A stretch of 64,000 bases of DNA from Candidatus Poribacteria bacterium (GCA_009841255.1 VXMD01000041.1:39282-103281); one strand, 5' to 3'; shown: positions 1-8,634, counted from the stretch's first letter. The notes: generated by a model not told the origin, from the sequence alone. A program made the numbers and translations.

Positions 1-903
1 CAAGAAGTCCATATCTCAGAAATAGAGACAGATGCGTATTCTCAATATGTCGCCGTAGAACACGCAAAAACAACTGCTGAGGCGCAACGTGACTTGGTTA
101 GAAAGTTACTTACCAAGTTGAAGGAAAGCGATCAACAGGTTATCACACTCCACTACTTTGAAGAGATGACATCTTCAGAAATAGGAGCACATTTAGGCGT
201 GTCCGAGAATACCATTAAGAGTCGACTCCACCGGGCGCGACAGCAGTTAAAGAGATATCAATTCATGATTCAAGAAGAATTAGGCATTACAGTTGAAGGA
301 GACCATCGCTCCCAAAAACAGTTGAAAGGGGGAACTATCATGACAGATGAAACGAAGAATGACTCTAAACCTACGGTAGACCTTGAAGAAATGCAGCGTC
401 AGATTGCCGATTTGCAGGAGCAACTTCAGGTTATCGCAGATGAATCGGATGCTTTTCTTAGCACCGAAAAAAGAGAAGCAATGTCAACATTATGTCGGCT
501 ACCTCATAATGCTGAAAGGCCAATCACCTGGAGCTATGGGGGTAGCTATCGGACGGCTGCCGGAAAGATGTGGAAGCGTATCTCACTCTGGACAGACAGT
601 ATTGACAATTTCCTATCCAGAACCCCGGATGCCGCGATTGCCAATCTCGCGGGTATTTTCGCAAATCCGACGGTCATCGCTATTCTAAGACAGTTGGTGG
701 AGGGCAAGAAATCGGTTGAAGACTTGGCACACGGATGCGACATCCCGGAAGGTGAGATTGAGAAAGCCGTGGAAATCTTAATAGACGCGCAGTTAGCGGA
801 TCGCACGGAAGATAATCTCATTGAACCCAAACACGATGCCCTGTTCTATTTCCTGAACTTTGTAGGTATGACAAGGGTCCATCTGGACCCAAAAGATCAC
901 TAA
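1..903 (+). CDS. ECF-type sigma region 4 fused to ArsR-like winged helix (5' partial)
   Basis: The frame is open to the first base, so the 5' part lies outside the window. The N-terminal half is a sigma-70 region 4: a helix-turn-helix around 'SSEIGAHLGVSENTIKSRLHRA' type residues encoded at about 170-240, which in this family binds the -35 element. It is followed by a charged linker, a short heptad-like coiled coil (about 376-440) and a C-terminal winged-helix segment (about 640-830) starting 'NPTVIAILRQLVEGKKS', typical of ArsR regulators. A second start at 340 sits behind a strong SD (AAAGGGGG), so the winged-helix part may also be made separately. Two ABC-2 permeases follow 81 bases downstream, suggesting transcriptional control linked to an export system. 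The first two regions of the sigma factor cannot be seen here. Confident for the sigma and winged-helix folds, not for the target. Confidence 0.75.
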   Translation, partial: QEVHISEIETDAYSQYVAVEHAKTTAEAQRDLVRKLLTKLKESDQQVITLHYFEEMTSSEIGAHLGVSENTIKSRLHRARQQLKRYQFMIQEELGITVEGDHRSQKQLKGGTIMTDETKNDSKPTVDLEEMQRQIADLQEQLQVIADESDAFLSTEKREAMSTLCRLPHNAERPITWSYGGSYRTAAGKMWKRISLWTDSIDNFLSRTPDAAIANLAGIFANPTVIAILRQLVEGKKSVEDLAHGCDIPEGEIEKAVEILIDAQLADRTEDNLIEPKHDALFYFLNFVGMTRVHLDPKDH

Positions 904-983
904 TTCAGTTCTGGTACGAAGCGGGAGGGCTGGAACAGTATCGCCTCCAGCCTTCCACCCTTTTATCTAAAAGGAATCGTTCG

Positions 984-2492
984 ATGTTTTTGGTGTTATT
1001 GAGGCGTGAGATTCTCGCGCATCTGATCACATTCCGTTTTGCAGTCACGGTGATTGCCTGTCTACTGCTCGTTGTTATAACCACGCTCATCAGAATCGAC
1101 GATTACGAGAAACGATTGGCGGGTTACAATACCGCCAGAAATGCCAATCGTGAAGAACTTTTGTCTACCCGAACGTATTCCTTTTTGATGCCAAAGGTCG
1201 ATCGACCCCCCAATCCACTGAGTATCTTTAATGACGGTATGGACAACCGACTCGGTAATACGTTGCGGATCTATTATACAAATATCCCTGTGCTCTGGGA
1301 CGCTCACACCCACAGTTCAGGGAATATTTTCCTGGATCACTTCTATCGAATCGACCTCATCTTCATTTTTCAGTTTGTGCTTTCATTATTGGCACTACTG
1401 TTCGCCTACGACGCGATTGCAGGCGAATGTGAAACCGGCACAATGCGCTTGACACTAAGCCATCCCGTAAGACGTGGAAATATCTTGGCAGCGAAATACC
1501 TCGGTGCAATGGCGTGCCTAATTCTGCCGCTTATCATGAGTTTTATCATTGCTTTGATATGGATAGTGTCAACGGGATCAATCGTCTTCAGTGGCGATGA
1601 TTTTCTACGAATTGCAGGCATTCTGCTAACTTCGATTATCTATCTGTCCGCTATCTACCTGATAGGGTTGTTCATCTCCGCTTGGGCTCGTCGCACCTCT
1701 ACAGCACTTATGCTCTCACTATTTGTCTGGGTGGTACTGGTGCTGGTTTACCCTTCTCTGAGTGTCTCCATGGTTGATCAACTAACCAGCCCGGTAGACA
1801 GTAGGATATATTCTTGTGAGAAAGCGATCCGACAAATCCTGGACACAGTCACGAAGGAGGGACGAGACTATCTCATGAATGATGAAATCGAGGGAGAGAG
1901 TGAAAATTTTAACATGCAAGGAAATAGGGGTGGCTTACATGTTGGTATCGGTGATGGAAGAATAGCAATGCGTATAGAGTTCAAAGCTTACGATTGGTAC
2001 GCCATTCACCCGGAATCTGAAAAATTCATTCCTCACGTTACCCGTTACCATCAATTCTTAACGCCCTTACGATTTCAGGCGGCAGAGAAAATCGGACTGT
2101 TGCGGCTCCCGGCATTAGAGCAACTCCGGTTTCGGAGAGCCAGAATTGCGCGGAACCTGCTTCGGCTCTCACCGGCAGCGATGTATAATCTCGCAACGCA
2201 AGCATGGGCAGGAACTGATCTCTATGGAGTCGAGGATTTCTTTCAGACAGCACGCCAACACCGCCGGACGTTGGTCAATTACTTTTACGATAAGGACGCT
2301 TTTTCAAGCAGGCAATGGTTTGCCAGTGATAAGGGCACAATTGATTTAGATGATCTCCCAAGATTTGTCTACCGACGTGCGGATCTCCGGACAAATGCTT
2401 CACGGGCACTCCCCGATCTGCAGCTGCTACTACTGCTCAACATTGCGCTGTTTCTGGCGACATTCGCAATCTTCGTCAGACAAGAGATCTAA
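984..2492 (+). CDS. ABC-2 type transporter permease
   Basis: A 502-residue integral membrane protein. A hydrophobic helix at residues 12-32 is followed by a long polar loop (about 35-110), then a block of four to five helices (about 115-265), a second polar domain of about 200 residues and a last helix at the C terminus. The start 'LLRREILAHLITFRFA' and the segment 'AYDAIAGECETGTMRL' with 'HPVRRGNILAAKYLG' are characteristic of ABC-2 permeases such as those of the gliding/copper (NosY-like) group. SD AAAAGGAA precedes ATG 984. The next gene is a paralogue of the same length and order of helices, so the pair probably forms a heterodimeric permease. No ATPase is visible in the window; it may lie upstream of base 1. 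Substrate unknown. Confidence 0.8.
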   Translation: MFLVLLRREILAHLITFRFAVTVIACLLLVVITTLIRIDDYEKRLAGYNTARNANREELLSTRTYSFLMPKVDRPPNPLSIFNDGMDNRLGNTLRIYYTNIPVLWDAHTHSSGNIFLDHFYRIDLIFIFQFVLSLLALLFAYDAIAGECETGTMRLTLSHPVRRGNILAAKYLGAMACLILPLIMSFIIALIWIVSTGSIVFSGDDFLRIAGILLTSIIYLSAIYLIGLFISAWARRTSTALMLSLFVWVVLVLVYPSLSVSMVDQLTSPVDSRIYSCEKAIRQILDTVTKEGRDYLMNDEIEGESENFNMQGNRGGLHVGIGDGRIAMRIEFKAYDWYAIHPESEKFIPHVTRYHQFLTPLRFQAAEKIGLLRLPALEQLRFRRARIARNLLRLSPAAMYNLATQAWAGTDLYGVEDFFQTARQHRRTLVNYFYDKDAFSSRQWFASDKGTIDLDDLPRFVYRRADLRTNASRALPDLQLLLLLNIALFLATFAIFVRQEI

Positions 2493-2494
2493 CT

Positions 2495-2560
2495 GTAGGT
2501 TGGGTTGAACGGAACTGAAAAGAAGGACCAAACGTCAAAAGGTACGAGTGAAACCCAACA
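2495..2560 (+). repeat. GTAG-headed imperfect hairpin between the permease genes
   Basis: GTAGGTTGGGTTGA at 2495-2508 is answered by GTGAAACCCAACA at 2548-2560, giving the stem GTTGGGTT/AACCCAAC with a loop of about 40 bases. A shorter relative lies at 49942-49974. Such GTAG-headed hairpins are typical of REP-like dispersed elements. Confidence 0.5.
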
Positions 2561-2592
2561 CTCCAAATACCGTCTTCTATTGAGGACATAAG

Positions 2593-4065
2593 ATGATTTT
2601 TCACATCGTCAAACGCGAACTCTATGATCACCTGAGCAGCCTCCGTTTCGCGCTAACAACACTACTGATCCTCATACTGATGATCGTTAATGCTGTTACG
2701 TATCTCGGAGAATATAAGCAGCGAATGAGCGGATATCAAAAGCAGGTGGTACGGTCCCGGAACGAATTGAAATCTCGGTCTGCTACGTTGTATCGTCTGG
2801 CTCTAAAGGGACCCGGGCACCTCTACAAAAAGCCGAGTCCTTTGGCTTTCTGTGCGGACGGTGGAGAAAAACTCCTACTCGGCGAAGTCCACGGCAATAC
2901 CGCGGGGCGAACACGTCGGTGGCGGAGTGGCGATACTTCCTATAAATTCACAGAAATCTGGGGATTAATATATCCACCGAATCGCGATCTACTCTTCATT
3001 GCAGAGTCAATACCAGAAGAAAGAAGTATCATGCCGGCTTATATCAAAATCGATTGGGGATTTGTGACGGCTATTCTACTGAGTTTCATGGGCATCCTGT
3101 TTACGTTCGATTCGATCTCCGGTGAGCAGGAGCGAGGCACACTACGGTTAATGTTAGCAAACAGCATTTCACGGAATACCGTGATTTGCGGCAAATTTCT
3201 GGGGGCATTTTTTACGATCGCTATCCCCTTCCTGATTGGAACGATCGTTAGCCTCTCCATCATATACCTTTCCGAAGCCGTTCAGTTCAACAATAGCCAT
3301 TGGATGCGGTTGGGCTCCATCGTTTGTGTCGCGTTAATCTATACCTCAATTTTTATTTTCTTAGGACTCCTTGTCTCCAGCCGTGTTAAAGAATCCTCAA
3401 CAAGTCTGGCAATTCTGTTATTGATCTGGACGGTTTGGGTGGTGCTGATGCCAAACGCCCTGGGGGCTCTTGGTAATCAGTTACAGTCCCGGCCCACCCC
3501 CAAAGAATTCATGGCTCACGTCCAGGATTCGCGCGAGGATTTACAGACACGCTATTTTGCTCGGATTAAAGAACCTCCCCGACGAGAAATCCCAGCAACA
3601 ATCGCAACAGCATTCGGTGCGGAATATGTCAATAAAGACGCTGAATTGCGCGATCGCTTGCGTACGGATTACCTCTTCGCCGAACTCCGTCAAATTCAAA
3701 CTGCCCGGTCCTTGACCCGTATTTCGCCAGCAGCCGTTGTACAGTATGCTTTTGAAGGGCTTGCAGGCACCGGCTTGCCCCGCCACTTAGACTTCATCTC
3801 TCAAACACGCCAATACGCGAAGCAGTTTCGACAGTTTCTCATTGATAGCGATCGGTCAGATCCAGAAAGTCCACACGCCATTGGTATTCCAGAAGGCACA
3901 TCACAGAGACCCGTGAACTTCGATGCCGTCCCCAAATTTGAAGATCAACACCGCTTTAGTACGGACTTTAATGCCGCAATTGTCGACCTACTGCTATTAA
4001 TTCTGTTTTTGCTGGTACTGTTCATTGGCACGTTTCTCTCTTTTCTGTACATGGAGATTGGGTAA
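2593..4065 (+). CDS. ABC-2 type transporter permease (paralogue of the preceding gene)
   Basis: 490 residues with the same plan as the gene at 984: one N-terminal helix (about 12-32) after 'IVKRELYDHLSSLRFALTT', a polar loop, 'TFDSISGEQERGTLRLMLANSISR' type coupling segment (about 178-200, the conserved ABC-2 region that contacts the ATPase), a block of helices, a second polar domain with 'SLTRISPAAVVQYAFEGLAGTG', and a terminal helix. The matching 'LLRLSPAAMYNLATQAWAGTDL' in the first permease shows that the two arose by duplication. They are 100 bases apart on the same strand and probably co-transcribed. Membrane location is clear; substrate is not. A third, very short relative of the N terminus exists at 42550. 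Confidence 0.8.
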   Translation: MIFHIVKRELYDHLSSLRFALTTLLILILMIVNAVTYLGEYKQRMSGYQKQVVRSRNELKSRSATLYRLALKGPGHLYKKPSPLAFCADGGEKLLLGEVHGNTAGRTRRWRSGDTSYKFTEIWGLIYPPNRDLLFIAESIPEERSIMPAYIKIDWGFVTAILLSFMGILFTFDSISGEQERGTLRLMLANSISRNTVICGKFLGAFFTIAIPFLIGTIVSLSIIYLSEAVQFNNSHWMRLGSIVCVALIYTSIFIFLGLLVSSRVKESSTSLAILLLIWTVWVVLMPNALGALGNQLQSRPTPKEFMAHVQDSREDLQTRYFARIKEPPRREIPATIATAFGAEYVNKDAELRDRLRTDYLFAELRQIQTARSLTRISPAAVVQYAFEGLAGTGLPRHLDFISQTRQYAKQFRQFLIDSDRSDPESPHAIGIPEGTSQRPVNFDAVPKFEDQHRFSTDFNAAIVDLLLLILFLLVLFIGTFLSFLYMEIG

Positions 4066-4131
4066 TTTTCAAACGCCATCATACCGCTGAACATTGATAG
4101 ACCTGCCTACCATAAACAGTCCCTCCTTGAT

Positions 4132-4160
4132 TTGACTCTCTTTGAGAAATGTGATACTAT
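4132..4160 (+). promoter_or_regulatory. Candidate sigma-70 promoter
   Basis: TTGACT (4132-4137), 17 bases, TACTAT (4155-4160) with a TGn extension. It would start transcription about 75 bases before the small glycine-rich gene at 4245. Confidence 0.45.
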
Positions 4161-4244
4161 TTTAGTAATTGGTTGCAATAATGTGCGGTGATATTTTCAC
4201 CTGTTTTGTTCATCCTGCGGATAGAGGAAGGAGATGAAGTTATT

Positions 4245-4469
4245 ATGGACGGTATCGGTATAGGTATCGGTATAGGTATTGGCATCGGTTTTGGTGGAGG
4301 TTTCGGCGGCGGACTGGCTGCTGGGATCACAAACGAGCGACAGAAACTTGAGAAGCAACTACGCACAGCAATACAGGACAACGAGATTTCTATTCTTGAT
4401 AAAAACGGCAAGCCGTTGGCAGTTGAAGCGCTTTTCGCGATGCTCAACAAAAACTACAAGAAGGTATAA
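4245..4469 (+). CDS. Small glycine-zipper protein
   Basis: A 74-residue protein. After Met-Asp it has an uninterrupted alternation of Gly with Ile (residues 3-15), then Gly-Gly-Gly-Phe runs up to about residue 30, and then a soluble, charged half containing 'NERQKLEKQLRTAIQDNEIS' and a terminal 'NYKKV'. The N-terminal half can form a glycine-zipper membrane helix or an assembly surface; the C-terminal half looks helical. ATG 4245 was chosen over the upstream in-frame ATG at 4188 because GAGGAAGGAG lies just before it and the promoter candidate lies before that. The DNA shows a GGTATC/GGTATA alternation, so the repeat probably grew by slippage. No family is recognised. Confidence 0.6.
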   Translation: MDGIGIGIGIGIGIGFGGGFGGGLAAGITNERQKLEKQLRTAIQDNEISILDKNGKPLAVEALFAMLNKNYKKV

Positions 4470-4505
4470 CCCTGTAAAAATAAGAACCCAACGTGCAAAG
4501 TAACT

Positions 4506-5299
4506 ATGCCAATACCCAATTTCCCCGATAAACATAGATCACGTCCCATCATCACGCCACAACAGCACGTCGCGTACTTCCGTCAACAAGGCCTTATCCC
4601 CGATTTCCCGATTCCCGAGAGCGTTATTTTCTGCTATGAAGGGAATCTTCTTAAGCGAATTGCTAACATCGAAAGTGTTGAGCAGGTTCACGGAGTAGGG
4701 GCGGATTCTACTTGCTGACTGAAACCGACAATCGCGTGGCAGTTAGCGGTAACAACGGCATCGGTGCCCCCGGCGTCTCAATGATTCTTGAACTTTTGAT
4801 AGAATTGGGGGTTAAACGATTTATCAACGTAGGCATCGCGGGTGGATTACAAAAAAGTTCTCACATTGGTGATGTCGTTGTTTGTACCAGTGCTATTCGT
4901 GATGAAGGCGTTTCATATCACTACTTGGAAGATCCCTCAGCACCTGCACTGCCGTCCGAAAACCTGACAACAGAACTCAGGCGAATCCTTGCGCGCGACG
5001 GCATTTCTTATACACAGGGAGCAACATGGACCACCGACGCTTTTTTTCGTGAAACAATTGGAGAGATTCAGCATTATCAACAGGAAGGGGTTGTCACGGT
5101 TGAGATGGAGGCCGCCGCTTTACTCGCTATTAGTACGCTGCGCGGCGTGGATATGGCATCAGGGTTTGTCATCAGTGATCTGGTGGCAGACTTGGTATGG
5201 CATCCACAAATCCTCGCCCAAGAAACACACGAGCGTTTATTCCGCCTGTATCAGGCAGCACGTGCAACCTTAAACGAAACGCATAAAAACCAACGCTAA
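4506..5299 (+). pseudogene. Nucleoside phosphorylase (PNP/UDP family), one-base frameshift
   Basis: Two reading frames together give one protein of about 264 residues. The first (4506-4718) ends after 'VHGVGAD', and the second, in the -1 frame, continues 'FYLLTETDNRVAVSGNNGIGAPGVS' and runs to 5299. The join is at 4704-4708 (GATTC): one missing T would restore Asp-Phe-Tyr-Leu-Leu. Family marks are the phosphate/ribose region 'GNNGIGAPG', 'GIAGGLQ' with 'IGDVVV', and the substrate-site 'VTVEMEAAALL' (Met-Glu before Ala-Ala). Members cleave the N-glycosidic bond of purine or uridine nucleosides in the cytoplasm. The rest of the frame is intact, so this is a very young mutation, a programmed -1 shift, or a base-calling error in a short T run. 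The PhyH gene follows 11 bases later. Confidence 0.7.
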
Positions 5300-5310
5300 A
5301 GGGAATTAAA

Positions 5311-6132
5311 ATGCCAATATTGACACAGACCCATCGTGAACATTTCGATGAATACGGATACATGGTCATCGAAAATGCCGTCCCAATTGAGCTTTGCGAT
5401 GCAGTCGTTGACGCGATCTTTGCGTTCTTAGAAATGGACCCTTCAAACCCAAATGACTGGTACCGCGCACCGCACAAACCTGGGGCAGGCATGGTGGAAA
5501 TGTACCAACACCAAGCCATGTGGAACGTTTATCAACACCCACCGATCCATCAAATCTATACCGAAGTCTACGGTACCCATCGGATTTGGGTACACCCCGA
5601 CCGCGTCAACATGAAACCGCCGAAACATTCCGACCATCCTGAATGGGATCATAAAGGGATGTATCATTGGGACGCCGACACCACCAAATTACCGCTTGAC
5701 TTCGGCACCCAAGGTGTCCTGTTCTTGACGGACACAACCGATAACCAAGGATCTTTTGTCTGCTGGCCCGGCGCACATAAGTCGCTGATTGACCAAGAAA
5801 ACCCGTGGGTTCCAGAAATTTCGCCGGAGCATTTCATTCAAGTACCTGCGAAGGCGGGGTCATTGCTCATTTGGCATAAAGCACTTCCGCATGGTAATGG
5901 TCGCAATACCTCCGATAAGCTACGATTGGCGCAATACATGAACTTCTATCCCGTCCCCGATCCGATAGATGAGGAACGACGGCAAGAACGCATCACCTTG
6001 TGGCGGGAGCGGAGAGCATTGGGTCGCGGTCCCTATCCTGGCGACCCACGCGGTTGGGAAGCGAAAAACTATGGGTCCGCAAAACTGACACCCTTAGGAC
6101 GAAAACTGCTGGGGCTTGATTTGTGGGACTAA
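5311..6132 (+). CDS. Phytanoyl-CoA dioxygenase (PhyH) family oxygenase
   Basis: A 273-residue cytoplasmic Fe(II)/2-oxoglutarate oxygenase. The iron-binding His-x-Asp is seen in 'YHWDAD' (about residues 119-121) and the distal His in 'LPHGNGRN' (about 193); the Arg in 'SDKLRLAQY' is the likely 2-oxoglutarate ligand. The N-terminal 'FDEYGYMVIENAVP' is the usual PhyH opening. SD AAGGGA precedes ATG 5311. Members hydroxylate small molecules of many kinds, so the substrate cannot be read from sequence. Two more PhyH genes are present at 13467 and 38594, and they are not close copies of this one. Confidence 0.85.
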   Translation: MPILTQTHREHFDEYGYMVIENAVPIELCDAVVDAIFAFLEMDPSNPNDWYRAPHKPGAGMVEMYQHQAMWNVYQHPPIHQIYTEVYGTHRIWVHPDRVNMKPPKHSDHPEWDHKGMYHWDADTTKLPLDFGTQGVLFLTDTTDNQGSFVCWPGAHKSLIDQENPWVPEISPEHFIQVPAKAGSLLIWHKALPHGNGRNTSDKLRLAQYMNFYPVPDPIDEERRQERITLWRERRALGRGPYPGDPRGWEAKNYGSAKLTPLGRKLLGLDLWD

Positions 6133-6929
6133 TATTTCTTAAGCATCCCCCAACTTGTGGCTAACTTCCCTTGCGGTTCCACACCGAGTGCCGCTTGTAA
6201 TCCATTGTCCATGATTGCTTTGATCTGTTTTTCAGTCAAATCCACGTTGAAGATGGCAACCTCATCGAAAAGACCGAACATAAATTGGTGGTGCGCCAGA
6301 AAATCACCCATGTTAACCTCCTGGTCCTCAGCATTCGTGTCCATCGCCTGATCGTTGCCCTCTTTGGACTGAAGCTTACCGTCAACATAGAGATCGTGGT
6401 CCTTCACAGCATCTGAACCCTTGGGAAAAACCACCGCCATGTGATGCCACTCTTTATCACAGACGTCGTCTGCGCCATAATTTTGCCCACCGGCAACTTC
6501 AATTCTCAAGTTGCACTCCGCACCTCTCAAGTGTGCCCGGATGTAGTATTTTTCCCCTGTCAGATTTGGTCCCCATTTCACCCATGAATGTTCTCTGGTG
6601 TCCCCTGCTTTAAACCAGAAGACCGTCGTTCTGGGATCTGTGCCACCAATCCCTGCGTAGTCAGTAACAATCAAATTGTCATCTTTACCGTCGTAGTCCA
6701 GACACTGCCCGAACACACCTTTGGTGTATTTCGCACCAGAGATGTCCCCGTCTCGACCGTTCCCAGAAATATCCTTGGCGACGGTGCCTTTCCCTTCATC
6801 AAAGAGGTATGCGACCTCAACAGTCTCCGGATCAAGTATAGCAGTATGGCTGATACTCGTAACCAATACTCCGAGAGTGACAGCGATTAACCAAACCAGC
6901 GCAAAATTGGCTCGAGTTCTAAGTTTCAT
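6129..6929 (-). CDS. Exported LamG-domain protein with WG-x-[LIM]-K tail
   Basis: 266 residues: signal peptide at about 5-30 ('VWLIAVTLGVLVTSIS'), then one concanavalin-like LamG domain. LamG marks are 'YLFDEGKGTVAKDISGNGRDG', 'GQCLDYDGKDDNL' and 'FGLFDEVAIFNVDLTEKQI'. These jelly-roll domains usually bind sugars outside the cell. The protein ends 'PQGKLATSWGMLKKY'; the same tail type ends the LamG protein at 58184 and two PD40 proteins at 43996 and 48752. The gene converges on the PhyH gene, with stop codons overlapping by four bases. SD GGAGGAAAA-like bases lie just before the ATG at 6929. Fold is confident; role is inferred to be surface binding or scaffold. Confidence 0.8.
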   Translation of the reverse strand: MKLRTRANFALVWLIAVTLGVLVTSISHTAILDPETVEVAYLFDEGKGTVAKDISGNGRDGDISGAKYTKGVFGQCLDYDGKDDNLIVTDYAGIGGTDPRTTVFWFKAGDTREHSWVKWGPNLTGEKYYIRAHLRGAECNLRIEVAGGQNYGADDVCDKEWHHMAVVFPKGSDAVKDHDLYVDGKLQSKEGNDQAMDTNAEDQEVNMGDFLAHHQFMFGLFDEVAIFNVDLTEKQIKAIMDNGLQAALGVEPQGKLATSWGMLKKY

Positions 6930-7103
6930 TTTTTCCTCCGTGTCAAAAATACGATTCAGATTTCAGATCCAAATCCTACAATTGTCAGTGTAGAATATAG
7001 GGCTGCTTTCGTAGATCACTCTAAAGTTTTCTAAGAAATGGATTGTAGCAAAATCGCTCGAAATAAGCAAGAGAAAAATAGTAGTAGCAGTGTGTGACTT
7101 TCA

Positions 7104-7133
7104 TTGATTTCACAAGTCCATACCAGGTATAAT
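7104..7133 (+). promoter_or_regulatory. Candidate sigma-70 promoter
   Basis: TTGATT (7104-7109), 18 bases, TATAAT (7128-7133); a second overlapping TATAAT follows at 7133-7138. It lies 82 bases before the methyltransferase start. Confidence 0.45.
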
Positions 7134-7214
7134 ATAATGTGATATGGGGTTGCCTTTTAGCACCCAATTTTTCTTTTACATTTAGAGAGGATAAACCGAT
7201 AATTCTATATAACG

Positions 7215-7838
7215 ATGAATACCCAAAAGGCATACAATGCCTGGTCAGCAACTTATGATTCCGATGAGAACCGCACTCGATATTTAGATCAGGTTGTCAC
7301 CGAGAAAACACTGGCAAATTCGCGCTATAATTCAATCCTTGAGATCGGCTGTGGAACCGGAAAAAACACCTACCTACTCGCACAGATCGGTGAACGTGTT
7401 CATGCAATCGACTTCTCAGAAGGCATGATTTCTCTCGCTAGAAAGAACGTGAAATCCAGTAATGTAACCTTCTCTCTCGCCGACCTCACACGCCCGTGGC
7501 ACTATGATAATGCCTCTGCCGATCTTGTCGTCTGTAACCTCGTCCTTGAGCATGTAGAAGATCTCGCATTCATATTCTCAGAAGCCTCCCGGGTATTGAC
7601 CTCTGGTGGGCACTTCTTCATTTGTGAACTTCATCCTTTCAGGCAATATCAAGGGACACAGGCAAACTTTCAAACTGCTCACAAAACAATAGAAATTCAG
7701 GCATTCGTGCATCATATATCAGATTTTCTGGACGCTGCCGAAAGTAGTGGGTTCCGCCTTAAGGAATTCAAGGAATGGTGGCATGAAACAGATCAAAACA
7801 AACCTCCAAGACTCATCTCATTTATGTTGAAAAAGTAA
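7215..7838 (+). CDS. Class I SAM-dependent methyltransferase
   Basis: 207 residues. Motif I is 'ILEIGCGTGKNTYLLA' (about residues 39-54), binding S-adenosylmethionine, followed by the acidic 'IDFSEGMISLARK' at the end of strand 2 and motif IV-like 'DLVVCNLVLEHVEDL'. This is the Methyltransf_11/25 type (UbiE-like fold), soluble and cytoplasmic. Such enzymes methylate small molecules; the acceptor is not evident. No strong SD is seen directly before ATG 7215, although GAGAGG occurs about 25 bases upstream. The next gene is a TetR regulator 112 bases downstream with its own promoter, so this gene is probably monocistronic. Confidence 0.8.
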   Translation: MNTQKAYNAWSATYDSDENRTRYLDQVVTEKTLANSRYNSILEIGCGTGKNTYLLAQIGERVHAIDFSEGMISLARKNVKSSNVTFSLADLTRPWHYDNASADLVVCNLVLEHVEDLAFIFSEASRVLTSGGHFFICELHPFRQYQGTQANFQTAHKTIEIQAFVHHISDFLDAAESSGFRLKEFKEWWHETDQNKPPRLISFMLKK

Positions 7839-7875
7839 AAAAAAGCACTGATGCAAAAATTTTTTGAAAAAAAAA

Positions 7876-7904
7876 TTGACAAAGGAAAAAACATGTGATA
7901 TAAT
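7876..7904 (+). promoter_or_regulatory. Consensus sigma-70 promoter of the TetR gene
   Basis: TTGACA (7876-7881), exactly 17 bases, TATAAT (7899-7904), with an extended TGn just before the -10. The operator core starts two bases after the -10, across the predicted transcription start, which suits autorepression. Confidence 0.7.
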
Positions 7905-7905
7905 A

Positions 7906-7940
7906 TTAACACTGTAAAGTTAGATTACTCTGTAAACGAA
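7906..7940 (+). promoter_or_regulatory. TetR operator candidate (autoregulatory)
   Basis: Contains the 13-base core TTAACACTGTAAA (7906-7918) shared exactly with two sites before the FG-GAP genes at 8604-8616 and 10386-10398. A related half-site CTCTGTAAACG follows at about 7929-7939. Confidence 0.6.
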
Positions 7941-7950
7941 GGTTAAAGCG

Positions 7951-8562
7951 ATGGGTACGAAAGAGCGAAGGACAAGGGAAAAAGAACAGCTGCGACAGCA
8001 AATTCTTGTTGCCGCACGAGAACTGTTTGTCAATGAAGGTTATGAGAAGGTCTCCATGCGAAAAATTGCCAACAAGATCGAATACTCACCGACAACGATC
8101 TATCTCTATTTCAAAGACAAGGCAGATCTTTTAGATTCCCTTTGTCAGGAAACACTCCTGAACCTATTGAACACACTCGAGCAGCTAAAAAGAGATAAGA
8201 GCGACCCGATCGAGACTTTGAGAAAAAGTGGGCGCGCCTATGTTGAGTTCGGTCTCAAATATCCGCAAGATTACAAACTGACATTTGTCATCCGCCCCCA
8301 GTTCCAGAAAGGCTTAGGTCTGGAGGAAGGATCCGTTGGCGAAAAGGTGTTCAATTACTTACGCGAAATGGTTTCTGAGTGTATCCATCAGAGGAAATTC
8401 CGTCAGATGGATGTCGAAACCACCGGTCAGGTGCTGTGGTCAGCGGTTCATGGTGTCACATTGCTTTTGATCGATTTCCCTGATTTCCCTTGGGCTGAGA
8501 AAGATAAATTGATAGACACAGTAATTCACACAACCATTGAAGGCTTGAAGGCATCGGTTTAA
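7951..8562 (+). CDS. TetR/AcrR family transcriptional regulator
   Basis: 203 residues. The N-terminal DNA-binding domain is clear: 'AARELFVNEGYEKVSMRKIANKIEYSPTTIYLYFKDKADLL' spans the TetR helix-turn-helix at about residues 25-65. The C-terminal all-helical ligand domain includes 'GQVLWSAVHGVTLLLI', as in the WHG/TetR_C group. SD GAAGG lies seven bases before ATG 7951. The gene has a near-perfect promoter with an operator candidate over the start site, and the same 13-base core precedes the two FG-GAP-like genes downstream, so it is inferred to repress itself and both of them in response to an unknown small molecule. Confidence 0.88.
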   Translation: MGTKERRTREKEQLRQQILVAARELFVNEGYEKVSMRKIANKIEYSPTTIYLYFKDKADLLDSLCQETLLNLLNTLEQLKRDKSDPIETLRKSGRAYVEFGLKYPQDYKLTFVIRPQFQKGLGLEEGSVGEKVFNYLREMVSECIHQRKFRQMDVETTGQVLWSAVHGVTLLLIDFPDFPWAEKDKLIDTVIHTTIEGLKASV

Positions 8563-8570
8563 AACTGTCT

Positions 8571-8593
8571 GGCAAAGGGTGCCTATATTTTTT
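8571..8593 (+). terminator. Weak Rho-independent terminator candidate
   Basis: GGCA-AAGGG-TGCC stem at 8571-8583 followed by TATATTTTTT, directly after the TetR stop codon. The stem is only four pairs, so this is tentative. Confidence 0.3.
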
Positions 8594-8634
8594 CGCCTAT
8601 AAGTTAACACTGTAAACTTATTTATCTATGTTAA
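8592..8634 (+). promoter_or_regulatory. TetR-type operator/promoter box (copy 1)
   Basis: Includes the 19-base near-palindrome AAGTTAACACTGTAAACTT (8601-8619; halves AAGTTnACA and TGTnAACTT about a central C). The palindrome covers a TTAACA -35 (8604-8609) with TATGTT 17 bases later (8627-8632). The whole 43-base block recurs at 10374-10416 with one mismatch. Confidence 0.65.

Noticed and set aside
4157..4450. Minus-strand Pro/Ile-rich frame opposite the glycine-zipper gene
   Set aside because: It mirrors the GGTATC repeat and has no SD; the plus-strand frame has both SD and promoter.
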